From NCBI GenBank assembly GCA_027214345.1, contig JAPWHR010000017.1:1-64000 (forward strand): 64,000 bases of DNA, read 5' to 3'. Positions 1 through 9,752 of this stretch are shown in pieces. The stretch is from Comamonadaceae bacterium G21597-S1. GTDB lineage: Bacteria > Pseudomonadota > Gammaproteobacteria > Burkholderiales > Burkholderiaceae_C. Made by a program: the position numbers and the translations under genes. Position 1 is the first letter of the stretch, and every line of letters starts with the position of its first letter. The notes under the pieces were generated by a model that made no database searches, had not been told where the DNA came from, and was given only the letters and a program-made list of their open reading frames with translations.

Positions 1-428
1 GGGGCCCGACCGGCACCCAAACTCACGCAATTGCGCTGCCAGGAAGCTGACTGTGGTGGACGCCCGCTTGCGCTGCAGTCCTGTCCCAAGACTTTTCCGT
101 TGCCAATGTCGGCAATGTGATTCCGTCGAGGTGAATTGAAGGGCTGCTTTACGGATCTCCGCCGTCAATCCAGTGAGCAGCATCCGGTGGGTTCAACGGC
201 CGCTATCAGGCTGGCATTTCGGCAATCTGAAATTCGGCAACGGGCACCTTGCAGACCAACCCCCTCCCTCACCCAGGAAGATCCTGCCCCCCGCACGCTC
301 CGCCCTCTGATCGCCGGTGACTCGCCCGTCGCCAACCCGTTCCCGTACCCCGACAGCGCCAGGATCCGCGCACGCGCCTCGCGCCGCATCCGTTGTGCCA
401 CTTTCATCGTGCCGTTTACCATGCCTGC
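1..428. other. Gene-poor leader region
   Basis: I find no recognisable gene, RNA or repeat here. Short open frames exist on both strands, but none resembles a known family or has a good ribosome site. The segment presumably carries the promoter of the phosphate transporter that follows. Confidence 0.4.
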
Positions 429-2087
429 ATGGACGTCTCCCTTCTCGCGTTGATCGGCCCGCTTGTCGGTGGCCTGGGGCTGTTCCTGCTCGGCATGGGC
501 ATGATGACCGACGGGCTCAAGCTGGCGGCCGGTCCGGCCTTGCAGGGCATTCTCGCGGCGGCCACGCACACGCGCTGGCATGCGCTGGGTTCAGGCATTC
601 TCGTCACTGCACTGGTACAGGCCTCGGGCGCCGTCACGGTGGCGACGATCGGTTTCATCAATGCCGGGCTGCTCAGTCTGGCGCCTGCGTTGTGGGTGTT
701 GTTCGGCGCCAATGTGGGCTCGACGATGACCGGCTGGCTGGTGGCGGCGGTGGGGCTGAAGTTCAAGATCGAGGCGCTGGCGCTGCCGCTGGTGGGGGTC
801 GGCGCGGTGTTGCGTCTCACCGGCTCGGGGCGCCGCCATGGCGCCATCGGTACCGCGGTCGCCGGTTTCGGCCTGTTGTTCATGGGCATCGGGCTGTTGC
901 AGCAGCATTTCGCCGGGCTCGCCGGGCAGCTGAGCCTGCCCGAGGGTGGTGGCGCACTGGTGGTGCTCGCGCAGCTGCTGATCGGCGTGTTGATGACCGT
1001 GCTGATGCAGTCGTCGAGCGCATCCATCGCGATTGCGCTGACGGCGGCGCAGGGCGGGCTGATCGGCGCGCAGGGCGCGGCGGCGGTCGTGATCGGCGCC
1101 AACATCGGCACCACGTTCACGGCCCTGGTGGCGGCGATCGGCGCCACGCCCAACGCGCGCCGCGCGGCGGCCGCGCACGTGATCTTCAACCTGATCACGG
1201 CCTGCGTGGCGTTGGCGCTGCTGCCGTGGCTGGTTGCCGCGCTGACACGCGCGCAGCAGGCCATCGGCATGGCCGACGATCCGGCGCTGCTGCTGGCGCT
1301 GTTCCACACCACGTTCAACCTGCTGGGCGTGGTGCTGATGTGGCCGCTGGCCGCGGGGCTGACGCGCTGGTTGCAGCGGCGTTTCCGGGCACGCGAGGAA
1401 GACCAGGCGCAGCTGCAGTTCCTCGACGACAACGTGCTGGCCGTGCCGGCACTGGCGCTGGACGCGCTCGAACGCGAGATCGCACGCATCGGGCATCTGG
1501 CGGCCCGCATGGCGCGTGCCGCGTTGCTGGGCGTCGAAACCGGTCAGGTCGCCGCCGACCACCGGATCGCGTACGCCCTCGACGTCGCGGTCGAGCGTTT
1601 CGTCGAACGCATGCACCGCGCCGAGATGACGCAACCCATCAGCCGCCGGCTGGCCTGGACCTTGCGGGTGATGCGGTACTACGAGACGGCGTCGGAACAG
1701 GCGCTGGCCGCCAGCGCGCTGACCCCGTGGATGGCTGCGACCGGAACCGCACTGGCGCAAGCCCAGGCCGGATTTACGCGGCATGCCGACGACCTGTTCG
1801 CCTTGTGCGATCCGCAACAAGGCGCGCCCAGTCCGGGCATGGTCACGATCGCGGCGGATCGGATGGAGCGGTCCTACCAGACGCTCAAGGCTGCCTTGCT
1901 GCTGGCCGGCGCCGATGGTCAGATGCCGATCGCCGCGATGGAGCAGGCCTTGCGCCGCAGCAGCGCCTTGCGCCGCGCGGCGCAGCAGATGACCAAGGCG
2001 AGCGGTCCCTTCGACGCGCCGGCCGCGGCAGACGAGCCGTCGGCAGGCTCCGACGCGCGGGAACCGGAGGCGTCGGGGTCGGGATAA
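429..2087 (+). CDS. Na/Pi cotransporter family protein
   Basis: Inner-membrane sodium-dependent phosphate symporter of the NptA/YjbB type (552 aa). The N-terminal two thirds are a chain of hydrophobic helices with two inverted repeats. The first carries a degenerate QASG motif at about residue 64, and the second carries QSSSAS at about residue 194 followed by GANIGTTFTA; these are the family's substrate and Na+ motifs. The last roughly 220 residues are soluble and helical, as in the PhoU-like tail of this family. I chose the ATG at 429 because the hydrophobic domain starts there; an upstream in-frame start at 393 adds 12 unconvincing residues. An MBL-fold hydrolase follows 35 bp downstream. 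Family sure; phosphate as substrate is inferred. Confidence 0.88.
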   Translation: MDVSLLALIGPLVGGLGLFLLGMGMMTDGLKLAAGPALQGILAAATHTRWHALGSGILVTALVQASGAVTVATIGFINAGLLSLAPALWVLFGANVGSTMTGWLVAAVGLKFKIEALALPLVGVGAVLRLTGSGRRHGAIGTAVAGFGLLFMGIGLLQQHFAGLAGQLSLPEGGGALVVLAQLLIGVLMTVLMQSSSASIAIALTAAQGGLIGAQGAAAVVIGANIGTTFTALVAAIGATPNARRAAAAHVIFNLITACVALALLPWLVAALTRAQQAIGMADDPALLLALFHTTFNLLGVVLMWPLAAGLTRWLQRRFRAREEDQAQLQFLDDNVLAVPALALDALEREIARIGHLAARMARAALLGVETGQVAADHRIAYALDVAVERFVERMHRAEMTQPISRRLAWTLRVMRYYETASEQALAASALTPWMAATGTALAQAQAGFTRHADDLFALCDPQQGAPSPGMVTIAADRMERSYQTLKAALLLAGADGQMPIAAMEQALRRSSALRRAAQQMTKASGPFDAPAAADEPSAGSDAREPEASGSG

Positions 2088-2122
2088 TCGGCACGGTCTT
2101 CCTGCCTTCTGATTGCTGTTCC

Positions 2123-2761
2123 ATGCTCCATTACCAGACCGTTCCCGTCACCCCGTTTCAGCAGAACTGTTCCATCGTCTGGGAAGACGACGACATGCTG
2201 GCCGCCGTCATCGACCCGGGCGGCGACCTAGACCGGCTGATCGACGCCGCGGAGCGGTTGCAGGTGCGGCTCGTCGCGATCTGGCTGACCCACGCCCATA
2301 TCGACCATGCCGGCGGCACGGCCGAACTCGCGCGCCGGTTCGCGCTGCCCATCATCGGGCCGCACCGGGCCGACCAGTTCTGGATCGACGCACTGGCCGA
2401 GCAGGGCCGCATGTTCGGTTTTCCGCATGCCGAGGTGTTCACGCCCACGCGCTGGCTCGACGACGGCGACACGGTGACGCTGGGCCGGCATACGCTGCAG
2501 GTGCGGCATTGCCCCGGGCACACGCCGGGGCATGTCGTGTTCCATGCGCCCGAGCTGCAACGCGCGTTCGTCGGCGACGTGTTGTTCGCCGGCAGCATCG
2601 GCCGCACCGATTTCCCGCAGGGCAACCATGCCCAGCTGATCGCCAGCATCACCGAACGCCTGTGGCCGATGGGCGACGACACCGTGTTCATCCCCGGCCA
2701 CGGGCCGGAGAGCAGCTTTGGACGCGAACGGCGCAGCAATCCTTATGTGAAGGGGACCTGA
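2123..2761 (+). CDS. MBL-fold metallo-hydrolase (glyoxalase II-like)
   Basis: Small cytoplasmic metallo-beta-lactamase-fold hydrolase (212 aa) of the YcbL/glyoxalase II-like group, probably acting on a thioester or similar substrate. The dinuclear metal motif HAHIDH begins at about residue 57, followed by the later ligands in CPGHTPGH and GDVLFAGSIGRTD and a closing IPGHG. The gene lies 35 bp after the phosphate symporter on the same strand and may be co-transcribed with it. Length and motif order fit the single-domain members that lack the C-terminal helical domain of true glyoxalase II. The substrate cannot be read from the sequence. Confidence 0.9.
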   Translation: MLHYQTVPVTPFQQNCSIVWEDDDMLAAVIDPGGDLDRLIDAAERLQVRLVAIWLTHAHIDHAGGTAELARRFALPIIGPHRADQFWIDALAEQGRMFGFPHAEVFTPTRWLDDGDTVTLGRHTLQVRHCPGHTPGHVVFHAPELQRAFVGDVLFAGSIGRTDFPQGNHAQLIASITERLWPMGDDTVFIPGHGPESSFGRERRSNPYVKGT

Positions 2762-3162
2762 GCTTGCGTAGACATCCGGGTCGCTTGTCTCCTCGCGGAT
2801 TCACGCGGGCCCATCATTGCCTTGCGAACCAGGTCCAATCGCACGAGCGAATGGGCTGAAGTGAAAGACGCCCCCCGTCTGTCCGGTCGCGCTGCGTGTC
2901 GACTGGCCGAACCCCCCACTGGGGAGCCTGGTCTGACCTGCTCCGCGGTCGCTTGATCTTGCACGCGTCGTGGGTCGCGCGCAGCGCGGTGGAGCAGCTG
3001 ACATGAACCGGCTGGGCCCCATGCAAACACGCATGGCCGGCTGAGTGTGTGGCGGGGTTCGACGGACTGTGGAGGATGCGTTCGCCTGCTTCCGGGATGG
3101 CCCTTGCTCCCGATGCCAAGTCACCCGCCGGCCCGGTGGCATTTTGCAGCTGCTGCGCAGGC
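2762..3162. other. Convergent intergenic region
   Basis: About 400 bp between two convergent genes. I see no gene-like frame, tRNA or clear intrinsic terminator. It may contain decayed sequence, but nothing can be named. Confidence 0.4.
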
Positions 3163-4572
3163 TCAATCTGCCTGCGATGACCCGTCGTCCTTGAGTTCGG
3201 CGAATTTGGCCGCCATCGTCGGATTGCCCCGGGTCAGCTTCTTGATCGTCACGTCTTGCGCCTTGTCGTTCGCAAGACGCAGGTTGCGATCGGCTCCGAG
3301 CAGCGCGTCCTTCGTCTTTTGCAGGTGGTCGATCGACTTGTCGATCTCTTCGATCGCCGTTTGGAACCGCCTGGATGCAAGGTCGTAGTTTTTCGCGAAG
3401 GCGCTCTTGAACGTATCGAGGTCGGCCTCGAAGTTCGTGATGTCGATGTTCTGCGCCTTTACCAGAGCCAGTTCCGCCTTGTACTTGACTGCATTCATCG
3501 CCGCGTTGCGCAGCAAGGTGATGATCGGAATGAAGAACTGCGGCCGGACCACGTACATCTTGGGATAACGGTGGAACATGTCGACGATCCCGGTGTTGTA
3601 CAGCTCGCTGTCGGGCTCCAGCAGGGAGACCAGCACGGCATACTCGCACCCCTTTTCGTTCCGGTCCTTGTCGAGTTCCTTCAGGAAGTCCTCGTTCCGG
3701 TTTCGGGTTGCGGTGCGATCGCTCTCGTTCTTCATCTCGAACATGATCGAGACGATCTCGGTCCCGGCCTCGTCGGAATCGCGCAGGATGTAGTCGCCCT
3801 TGCTGCCGGTGCGCGCGTCATTGTCCTTCTCGAAATAGGCTCTCGGAAACGCCGTCGCACGGATGCGGTTGAACTCGGTCTCGCAATGCTGCTCGAGGGT
3901 TTCGCCCACCATCTTGGTAGACAGGCGCGCCTTCATGTCCCGCAGGCGCTCGATCGCATCATCACGATCCTTGATCTGCGTTTCATACTTGTCCTTGAGT
4001 GAATTCTCGGCAAGCTGCTTCTCGAGCGCCGCCCGCTCGAGGGCACCCTTCAGTCCATCCCGCTCCTTCTCGAGTGCGGCAACCGCCTCGATGGTCGCGA
4101 GTTTCTGCGCGGCCCCGGTCGCGTCGAGCTGGGACTGCAGGGCCTGGATTTGCGCGTCCTTCGTCGCGGCGGTCTTCTGCAACTCGTTCTCGAGCCGCGA
4201 CTGGGCCCGCTCGGATGCCGCTTGCTCGTCCAGCCTGGCCTGTTCCAGCTTGCTGGCGAGCGCATCGCGTTCCTTTTCCACGGCCCCCAGGGCTTCGGTC
4301 ACTGCGAGTTTGCGCGCGACCTCGGCCGTGTCGAGCCTGGCCTTGAGGTCCTGGATCTCGGAGTCCTTCGCTGACGCAGCCTTCTGCAGTTCGATGGCCA
4401 TGCTGTTCCTGGCGAGCGCGACGGCGTTACGCTTGTCTTGTTCCGCCAGCTCGAGCCGTTCATGCAATTGCTGCTCGAAGGCGCTGTCGCGGACCTGCTT
4501 CAGGATGTCCGCGTATCCGGCTTCGTCGATCTTGAAGGCTTTCCCGCAGTGCGGGCAGATGATGTCGTGCAT
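3163..4572 (-). CDS. DUF2130 coiled-coil protein, possible nuclease
   Basis: Cytoplasmic protein of 469 aa matching the DUF2130 family by overall pattern. It begins with a CPHCGKAF zinc-ribbon-like knuckle (residues 6-13). A long charged coiled coil of heptad-like Ala/Leu/Glu/Lys repeats follows (about 35-215), then a globular C-terminal domain (about 220-440). In the globular domain E232 lies in a helix, and D260 in a KGDYILRD strand is followed by E279 and K281 in an FEMKNE strand. That spacing is the D...ExK arrangement of PD-(D/E)XK nucleases. The architecture resembles RmuC (coiled coil then nuclease-like domain). The gene stands alone and faces the upstream genes convergently. Biochemical role is unknown; nuclease activity is inference. 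Confidence 0.8.
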   Translation of the reverse strand: MHDIICPHCGKAFKIDEAGYADILKQVRDSAFEQQLHERLELAEQDKRNAVALARNSMAIELQKAASAKDSEIQDLKARLDTAEVARKLAVTEALGAVEKERDALASKLEQARLDEQAASERAQSRLENELQKTAATKDAQIQALQSQLDATGAAQKLATIEAVAALEKERDGLKGALERAALEKQLAENSLKDKYETQIKDRDDAIERLRDMKARLSTKMVGETLEQHCETEFNRIRATAFPRAYFEKDNDARTGSKGDYILRDSDEAGTEIVSIMFEMKNESDRTATRNRNEDFLKELDKDRNEKGCEYAVLVSLLEPDSELYNTGIVDMFHRYPKMYVVRPQFFIPIITLLRNAAMNAVKYKAELALVKAQNIDITNFEADLDTFKSAFAKNYDLASRRFQTAIEEIDKSIDHLQKTKDALLGADRNLRLANDKAQDVTIKKLTRGNPTMAAKFAELKDDGSSQAD

Positions 4573-4853
4573 GTCTGCGTTCCCTGTACCACTGGCCGAA
4601 GGCCCTGTTGTCGATTCGCCTGCGGCGGCCGGGCGATGTTACGACGCTTTCGAATCGGCATTGCCGTTGCAGGGCTCGAACCCGCCGTGACGGGCCGGAT
4701 CTGACTCCCCGCCCGCCGCATGCTGTCGTCCGAGTCCGGCCCATTCCCTGGCAAGCGTTCTGCGGCGCGAGACATTCGGTGTTGCCGATTCTGGTCGATC
4801 GACGGCTCGACAAGGGTTGCGACCCATAATGGCACGGACCGAACAGGGCTCGG

Positions 4854-6275
4854 ATGCTCGAACAACTGATCGCCAACCGCCTCATCACGCTGCACGGCCT
4901 GCTGGTTTTCACGGGCCTGGCGATCTACGTCATCGGCTCGCGCATCCGGCACCAGCGCCGCCATCCGTCGGCCGCGGTGGCCTGGGTGGTGTCGCTGGCG
5001 CTGGCGCCGGAGTTCGCGTTGCCGCTGTACCTGTTGTTCGGCAACCGCAAGGTCGCGCGGCGCGACACCGGCCTGCTCGCGCCAGCCCCGCCGGCCGCCG
5101 GCACGGCCCGCGTCGCCCCGGACACACGCACCACGTTTCAACAACTGGCCGAGGCGATGGGGCTGCCGCCGCTGGCCAGCTACCGGCAGCTGCACATCCA
5201 CGAAGACGGGCAGCAGGCGCTGGACGCCTTGCGCGGCGTGGTGCGCCAGGCGCAGCACACGCTGGACCTGTGCACCTTCCTGGTGGGCAGCGACGCACTG
5301 GGGCGCGAGCTCACCGAACTGCTCGAGCAACGGGCGCGAGACGGTGTGCGGGTACGGGTGCTGGTCGACGGGGTCGGCATCTACCTGGGCGGACGCATCG
5401 ACCTGCACCGCCTGCGCGCGGCCGGCGTGCAGGCGGCGCTGTTCGTGTCGCCGTTCCGATCCATCCTGCCGGGTCGCACCAACCTGCGCAACCATCGCAA
5501 GCTGGTGATCGCCGACGGCTGCCGCACCTGGGCGGGAGGGCGCAACCTGGCGGCCGAATATTTCGTCGGCGACGACAGCCTGCTGCGGCACAAGTCGCCG
5601 TGGATCGACCTGAGTTTCACGTTCGCCGGTGCGCTGGCCTACCAGGCGCAACAACGTTTCGACCAGGACTGGGCCTTCGCCACCGGTCAGGCCCGGGTCG
5701 ATACACCGGCCCATGGCCTGGTGGAGCAGGAGCCCGGCGCACCGGTGGCGCAACTGGTGGCCAGCGGGCCGGACCAGCTCGACGACACCTTGCATGTGTT
5801 GCTGGTGTCGAGTTGCTTCAGCGCGCGGCGCCGCATCCTGGCGATGTCGCCGTATTTCGTGCCCGACCCGGTGCTGCTGATGGCCTTGACGCTGGCCGCG
5901 CGCCGGGGGCTGGATGTCGAACTGGTGTTGCCGCGCCGCTCCAACCACCGTCTCGCGGACTGGGCGCGGCATGCCGCCTTGCGCGACCTGACCGCTGCCG
6001 GCGGCCGGGTCTGGCTGGTGCCCGACATGTTGCATGGCAAGGCGCTGGTGTTCGACGACGACCTGGCGCTGGCCGGGTCGGCCAACCTGGACGAACGCAG
6101 CCTGTTCCTGAATTACGAGTCGATGTTCGCGTTCCACGACCGGTCGTCGGTCAACGGATTCGCCGGCTGGATCACGCGCCAGCGCGCCGGCGCCGAGTTG
6201 TACCGCGGCGACCGGCCGGGCCTGGTGCGCGAGATGCTCGAAGGGCTGGTGCGCTGGTTAGCGTTCCAGTTGTGA
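4854..6275 (+). CDS. Cardiolipin synthase (phospholipase D superfamily)
   Basis: Inner-membrane cardiolipin synthase of 473 aa that condenses phosphatidyl groups. Two N-terminal hydrophobic segments (about 8-28 and 40-62) anchor it. Two PLD catalytic motifs follow: NHRKLVIAD with His at about residue 214, and [11 protein letters not shown] with His at about residue 394, each followed by the usual Gly/Asn/Asp residues ([13 protein letters not shown]). Length fits the ClsA type. Its 3' end overlaps the convergent hypB stop by 18 bp. Which of the ClsA/B/C classes it belongs to is less certain; the N-terminal membrane pair points to ClsA. Confidence 0.9.
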   Translation: MLEQLIANRLITLHGLLVFTGLAIYVIGSRIRHQRRHPSAAVAWVVSLALAPEFALPLYLLFGNRKVARRDTGLLAPAPPAAGTARVAPDTRTTFQQLAEAMGLPPLASYRQLHIHEDGQQALDALRGVVRQAQHTLDLCTFLVGSDALGRELTELLEQRARDGVRVRVLVDGVGIYLGGRIDLHRLRAAGVQAALFVSPFRSILPGRTNLRNHRKLVIADGCRTWAGGRNLAAEYFVGDDSLLRHKSPWIDLSFTFAGALAYQAQQRFDQDWAFATGQARVDTPAHGLVEQEPGAPVAQLVASGPDQLDDTLHVLLVSSCFSARRRILAMSPYFVPDPVLLMALTLAARRGLDVELVLPRRSNHRLADWARHAALRDLTAAGGRVWLVPDMLHGKALVFDDDLALAGSANLDERSLFLNYESMFAFHDRSSVNGFAGWITRQRAGAELYRGDRPGLVREMLEGLVRWLAFQL

Positions 6276-7232
6276 GGCCTCGACGTGCGCCAGCACGTCC
6301 ACCCGCTGTTGCAGCCACTGGTACCAGGCCTCCATGCCCTGGCCGCTGCGCGCCGACACCCGCAGGATCTCGATCTCCGGGTTGACGCTGCGCGCATGTG
6401 CGATGCATCGGTCGACGTCGAAATCCAGGTGCGGCAGCAGATCGATCTTGTTGAGAAGCAGCAGGCTCGCCGCGCGGAACATGTGCGGGTATTTGACCGG
6501 CTTGTCCTCGCCTTCGGTCACCGACATCACCAGCACCTTGGCCGCCTCGCCCAGGTCGAACAGCGCCGGGCAGACCAGGTTGCCGACGTTCTCGATCATC
6601 ACGATGCAGCCCGGCGGAGGGCGCAACCGGTCCAGGCCGCGTTGCAGCATCGCGGCGTCCAGGTGGCAACCGGTGCCGGTGTTGATCTGCACCGCGTCAG
6701 CGCCGGCGGCGCGAATACGGTCGGCGTCGTTCTGTGTCGCCTGGTCGCCTTCGACGACGGCGAACGGCCAGCGGCCGTGGTTGTCGCGGATCGTGCGTTC
6801 GAGCACGCTGGTCTTGCCTGAGCCCGGCGAGCTGACCAGGTTCAGCGCCAGCACGCCGCGGCCGGCGAACCAGCCGCGGTTGCGTTCGGCCAGCAGCTGG
6901 TTGCGCGCCAGCAGGTCCTGCTCGAGCCGCACGGTGCGGCCGTGCAGTTGCGCGTGCCGGGTGGCCGCTTCGGCCGGATCCGCGGCGCCGGCGCCCGCCA
7001 GGCTTGTGGCAGCGGCCGCGGCGTGTGCATGTGTGCCGTCATGCCCGGATTCGTGCGCATGCCCCTTGCCGTGGTCATGCCCTTCGGCATGGTCGTGCCC
7101 ATGGGTGTGCGCATGGGTGTGCGCATGGGTGTGGCGCGTGCCGTCGGCATGGGTATGCCAGCCGTCCGGCTCGCTGGTCGTCGTTGGTGTCGTCGCCGCG
7201 CCAGTTCCGGAGCAGCCGCAGGTCACGCACAT
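6258..7232 (-). CDS. hypB: Hydrogenase nickel incorporation protein HypB
   Basis: Ni-binding GTPase that delivers nickel to the large subunit of [NiFe]-hydrogenase (324 aa). The N-terminus reads MCVTCGCSG, the high-affinity metal site. A histidine-rich stretch (about residues 26-60, dominated by HTHAHTH/HGHDH repeats) typical of nickel-storing HypB follows. The G domain has the P-loop [21 protein letters not shown], the metal-site segment ENVGNLVCP and NKIDLLP. A GGGAG ribosome site sits 8 bp before the ATG. It is the last gene of the hyp operon, 47 bp after hypE, and not in the common hypA-hypB position. No hypA lies nearby. Confidence 0.96.
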   Translation of the reverse strand: MCVTCGCSGTGAATTPTTTSEPDGWHTHADGTRHTHAHTHAHTHGHDHAEGHDHGKGHAHESGHDGTHAHAAAAATSLAGAGAADPAEAATRHAQLHGRTVRLEQDLLARNQLLAERNRGWFAGRGVLALNLVSSPGSGKTSVLERTIRDNHGRWPFAVVEGDQATQNDADRIRAAGADAVQINTGTGCHLDAAMLQRGLDRLRPPPGCIVMIENVGNLVCPALFDLGEAAKVLVMSVTEGEDKPVKYPHMFRAASLLLLNKIDLLPHLDFDVDRCIAHARSVNPEIEILRVSARSGQGMEAWYQWLQQRVDVLAHVEASQLER

Positions 7233-7279
7233 CGCATCGTCTCCCGTTGCAGTTCGTGGTTGTCGTCGTCGTCGTTCAT

Positions 7280-8311
7280 TCAGCAGATCCGCGGCAGTTG
7301 TTCGCCCACCAGCATGTCGACGACCCGTTCGCCGCCGAAACCGGTCTGCAGGATCACGGTGCCGGCCGCCGGGTCGCTGACTGTGCCGATGATGGCCGCA
7401 TCGACACCGGCCGGGTGCGCACGCATCACGTCCAGCACCGCGTCGGCGGCATCGGGCGGCACGACCGCCAGCAACTTGCCCTCGTTGGCCAGGTACAGCG
7501 GATCGAGGCCGAGGATCTCGCACGCGCCGCGCACCGACTCGCGCAGTGGCAGCGCGGCCTCGTCGAGACGGATGCCGACACCGGAGGCGGTGGCGAACTC
7601 GTTGAGCACCGTGGCCACGCCGCCACGGGTCGGATCGCGCAGGCAGCGGATGGTCGGACAGGTCGCCAGCATGGCCGCGACCAGGCCGGCCAGCGGCTGG
7701 CAGTCGCTGCGGATGTCGGCTTCGAGTGCGAGCTGCTTGCGCGCCACCAGGATGGCCGCGCCGTGGTCGCCGAGGTGGCCGTTGACGATGACACGGTCGC
7801 CCGGCCGGGCCTTGCGCGCCGACACGTCGACGCCGGCCGGTATCACGCCGATGCCGGCGGTGTTGATGAAGATCTTGTCGACGGCGCCGCGCCCGACGAC
7901 CTTGGTGTCGCCGGTGACGATCTGTACCCCCGCCTCGGCCGCGACCCGGCGCATGCTGGCCACGATGCGGCGCAGCGTCTCGATCGGCAGTCCTTCCTCG
8001 AGGATGACCGCACACGACAGGTACAGGGGTCGTGCGCCGCCCATCGCCAGGTCGTTGACGGTGCCGCACACCGCCAGCGTGCCGATGTCGCCGCCGGGGA
8101 AAAACAGCGGGTCCACGACGTAACTGTCGGTGCAGAACGCGAGCCGGTCGCCGAGCGCCGCCAGGTCGCTCAGCGGCACGCGGGCCTGGTCCTCCATCGT
8201 CGCCAGCAGCGGGTTGTCGAACGGCGCCGCGAACACCTCGGCGATCAGGGCGTGCATGGCCTGACCGCCGCCACCGTGGCCCAGGTTGATGTGGGTGTCG
8301 CGCAGCGTCAT
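7280..8311 (-). CDS. hypE: Hydrogenase maturation protein HypE
   Basis: HypE (343 aa) is an ATP-dependent dehydratase that converts the thiocarboxamide placed on its C-terminal cysteine by HypF into thiocyanate, the source of the hydrogenase cyanide ligands. The sequence opens with the typical [10 protein letters not shown] segment. It contains GDTKVVGRG and the RDPTRGG motif of the PurM-like ATP-binding fold, and ends exactly in PRIC, the obligatory modified cysteine. Its ATG overlaps the hypD stop in a 4-bp ATGA, implying translational coupling. Length is normal. Confidence 0.97.
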   Translation of the reverse strand: MTLRDTHINLGHGGGGQAMHALIAEVFAAPFDNPLLATMEDQARVPLSDLAALGDRLAFCTDSYVVDPLFFPGGDIGTLAVCGTVNDLAMGGARPLYLSCAVILEEGLPIETLRRIVASMRRVAAEAGVQIVTGDTKVVGRGAVDKIFINTAGIGVIPAGVDVSARKARPGDRVIVNGHLGDHGAAILVARKQLALEADIRSDCQPLAGLVAAMLATCPTIRCLRDPTRGGVATVLNEFATASGVGIRLDEAALPLRESVRGACEILGLDPLYLANEGKLLAVVPPDAADAVLDVMRAHPAGVDAAIIGTVSDPAAGTVILQTGFGGERVVDMLVGEQLPRIC

Positions 8312-9456
8312 GCCGGCGCCTCCGTGGCCACTGTCGCGGCCGGCGTGGCATGGCGTGCGTATCGGTAGTGCGCCGCGCACGCGCCTTCGCTGGACACCAT
8401 CAGCGCACCCAGCGGTGTCTGTGGTGTACACGCCGTGCCGAACAGCCGGCATTGCGGCGGGCGGATCCGGCCCTTGAGCACCTCGGCGCACTGGCAGTCG
8501 CCGGGGTCGGCGACGCGCTGGTGCGGTACGGTGAAGATGCGCTCGGCATCGAACGCGGCGAAATCCTCGCGCAGCCGTACGCCGGAGTGGGCGATCGAGC
8601 CCAGGCCACGCCATTCGAAGGTGTCGCGCGGCTCGAACACCGTGGCCATCGCCGCCAGTGCCTGCGGGTTGCCGTGTTCGGGCACGATGCGGCGGTACTG
8701 GTTCTCGACCTCGCAGCGTCCGTCGGCGATCTGGTTGATCACCATCGACACGGCCTGCAGCAGGTCCAGCGGCTCGAAGCCGGCCACCGTGAGCGGGCGG
8801 TGGTAGTCGCGGGCGATGAAGTCGTAACACCGCACGCCGATCACCATGCTGACATGGCCCGGGCCGAGGAAACCATCGATCTGCAGATCGGGTTCGTCGA
8901 GCATGGCGCGCAGCGTCGGGATGATGGTGATGTGGTTGCAGAAGACCGAGAAGTTGGGCACCCGGTCCGCACGGGCCTGCAGCAGCGTCATCGCCGTGGC
9001 CGGCATCGTGGTCTCGAAACCGAGGCCGAAGAACACCACGGGACGGGTCGGGTTGTCGCGCGCCAGCTGCAATGCGTCCAGCGGCGAATACACCATGCGC
9101 ACGTCGGCGCCGTCGGCGCGGGCCTGCAGCAGGCTTTGCGTCGAGCCCGGCACCCGCATCGCGTCGCCGAAGGTCGCGAAGATCATGCCCGGTTGTCGCG
9201 CCAGCGCGATCGCATCGTCGACGCGGCCCATCGGCAATACGCAGACCGGGCAACCCGGGCCGTGCACGAACTCGACCGTGGGCGGCAACATCCGATGGAT
9301 GCCGTAGCGGAAGATCGAATGCGTGTGGCCGCCGCACACTTCCATGATCTGCAGCGGGCGCTGCAGGCGCCCGGCAATGCCGTCCAGCCGCTGCGTGATG
9401 TCCCGCACCAGGGCGCGGGCCTTGGCCGGGTCGCGGAATTCGTCGACGTATTTCAT
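8308..9456 (-). CDS. hypD: Hydrogenase maturation protein HypD
   Basis: HypD (382 aa) is an Fe-S scaffold on which, with HypC, the Fe(CN)2CO centre is assembled. The catalytic and cluster cysteines are all visible: [16 protein letters not shown] near the N-terminus, GPGCPVC about 30 residues later, and the C-terminal cluster motif [10 protein letters not shown] followed by [13 protein letters not shown]. It overlaps hypC upstream and hypE downstream by 4 bp each (ATGA), so the three are translationally coupled. Nothing is missing relative to the family. Confidence 0.97.
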   Translation of the reverse strand: MKYVDEFRDPAKARALVRDITQRLDGIAGRLQRPLQIMEVCGGHTHSIFRYGIHRMLPPTVEFVHGPGCPVCVLPMGRVDDAIALARQPGMIFATFGDAMRVPGSTQSLLQARADGADVRMVYSPLDALQLARDNPTRPVVFFGLGFETTMPATAMTLLQARADRVPNFSVFCNHITIIPTLRAMLDEPDLQIDGFLGPGHVSMVIGVRCYDFIARDYHRPLTVAGFEPLDLLQAVSMVINQIADGRCEVENQYRRIVPEHGNPQALAAMATVFEPRDTFEWRGLGSIAHSGVRLREDFAAFDAERIFTVPHQRVADPGDCQCAEVLKGRIRPPQCRLFGTACTPQTPLGALMVSSEGACAAHYRYARHATPAATVATEAPA

Positions 9457-9752
9457 GCCGGCCTGTCGTTGTCGAGCGCCGGCGTGCCTGCCATTGCCGC
9501 CATCTCGGCCTGTGCCTCGCCCAGTTCGGTGAGCAGCGCCAGCGTGCGTTCGGCCTCCTGTGCGTCGATGCGGCTCATTGCAAAACCGATATGCACCAGC
9601 ACCCACTGGCCGAGGCAGGCCTCTACCGGATGGTCGTCGTCGACGATGAAGGCCACGTTGATCGTGCGCCGCACGCCGCCCACGTCGACGGTGGCCAGCT
9701 GGCGCGGTGCGTCGACGATGGCGACGATCTGTCCGGGAATGCCTAGGCACAT
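9453..9752 (-). CDS. hypC: Hydrogenase maturation chaperone HypC/HybG family
   Basis: Small chaperone (99 aa) that partners HypD and hands the Fe(CN)2CO group to the hydrogenase large subunit. It begins MCLGIPGQ; the cysteine at position 2 is the essential metal-binding residue after Met removal. A beta-barrel core follows, with GVRRTINVAFI and GQWVLVHIGFAMSRID. At 99 aa it is slightly longer than typical (75-90) because of an alanine-rich tail. The start overlaps the hypF end by 10 bp and the stop overlaps the hypD start by 4 bp. Confidence 0.96.
   Translation of the reverse strand: MCLGIPGQIVAIVDAPRQLATVDVGGVRRTINVAFIVDDDHPVEACLGQWVLVHIGFAMSRIDAQEAERTLALLTELGEAQAEMAAMAGTPALDNDRPA

Noticed and set aside
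393-428. Upstream start for the Na/Pi symporter
   Set aside because: The extra 12 residues (starting MCHFHRAVY) do not fit the family start, and no ribosome site precedes that codon.
317-2761. Open frame of 814 codons crossing the phosphate symporter and the MBL gene
   Set aside because: Only its last 212 codons (from 2123) resemble a protein family; the rest is an out-of-frame shadow of the symporter caused by high GC content.
4641-4720. T-arm-like sequence on the minus strand (GCGGG-TTCGAGC-CCTGC)
   Set aside because: A single TTCGA loop with a five-pair stem is present, but I could not find matching acceptor, anticodon and D arms at the right spacing, so I do not call a tRNA.
7062-7140. 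Repetitive GTG/CAT-rich stretch resembling a simple repeat
   Set aside because: It is the coding sequence of the histidine-rich region of HypB.
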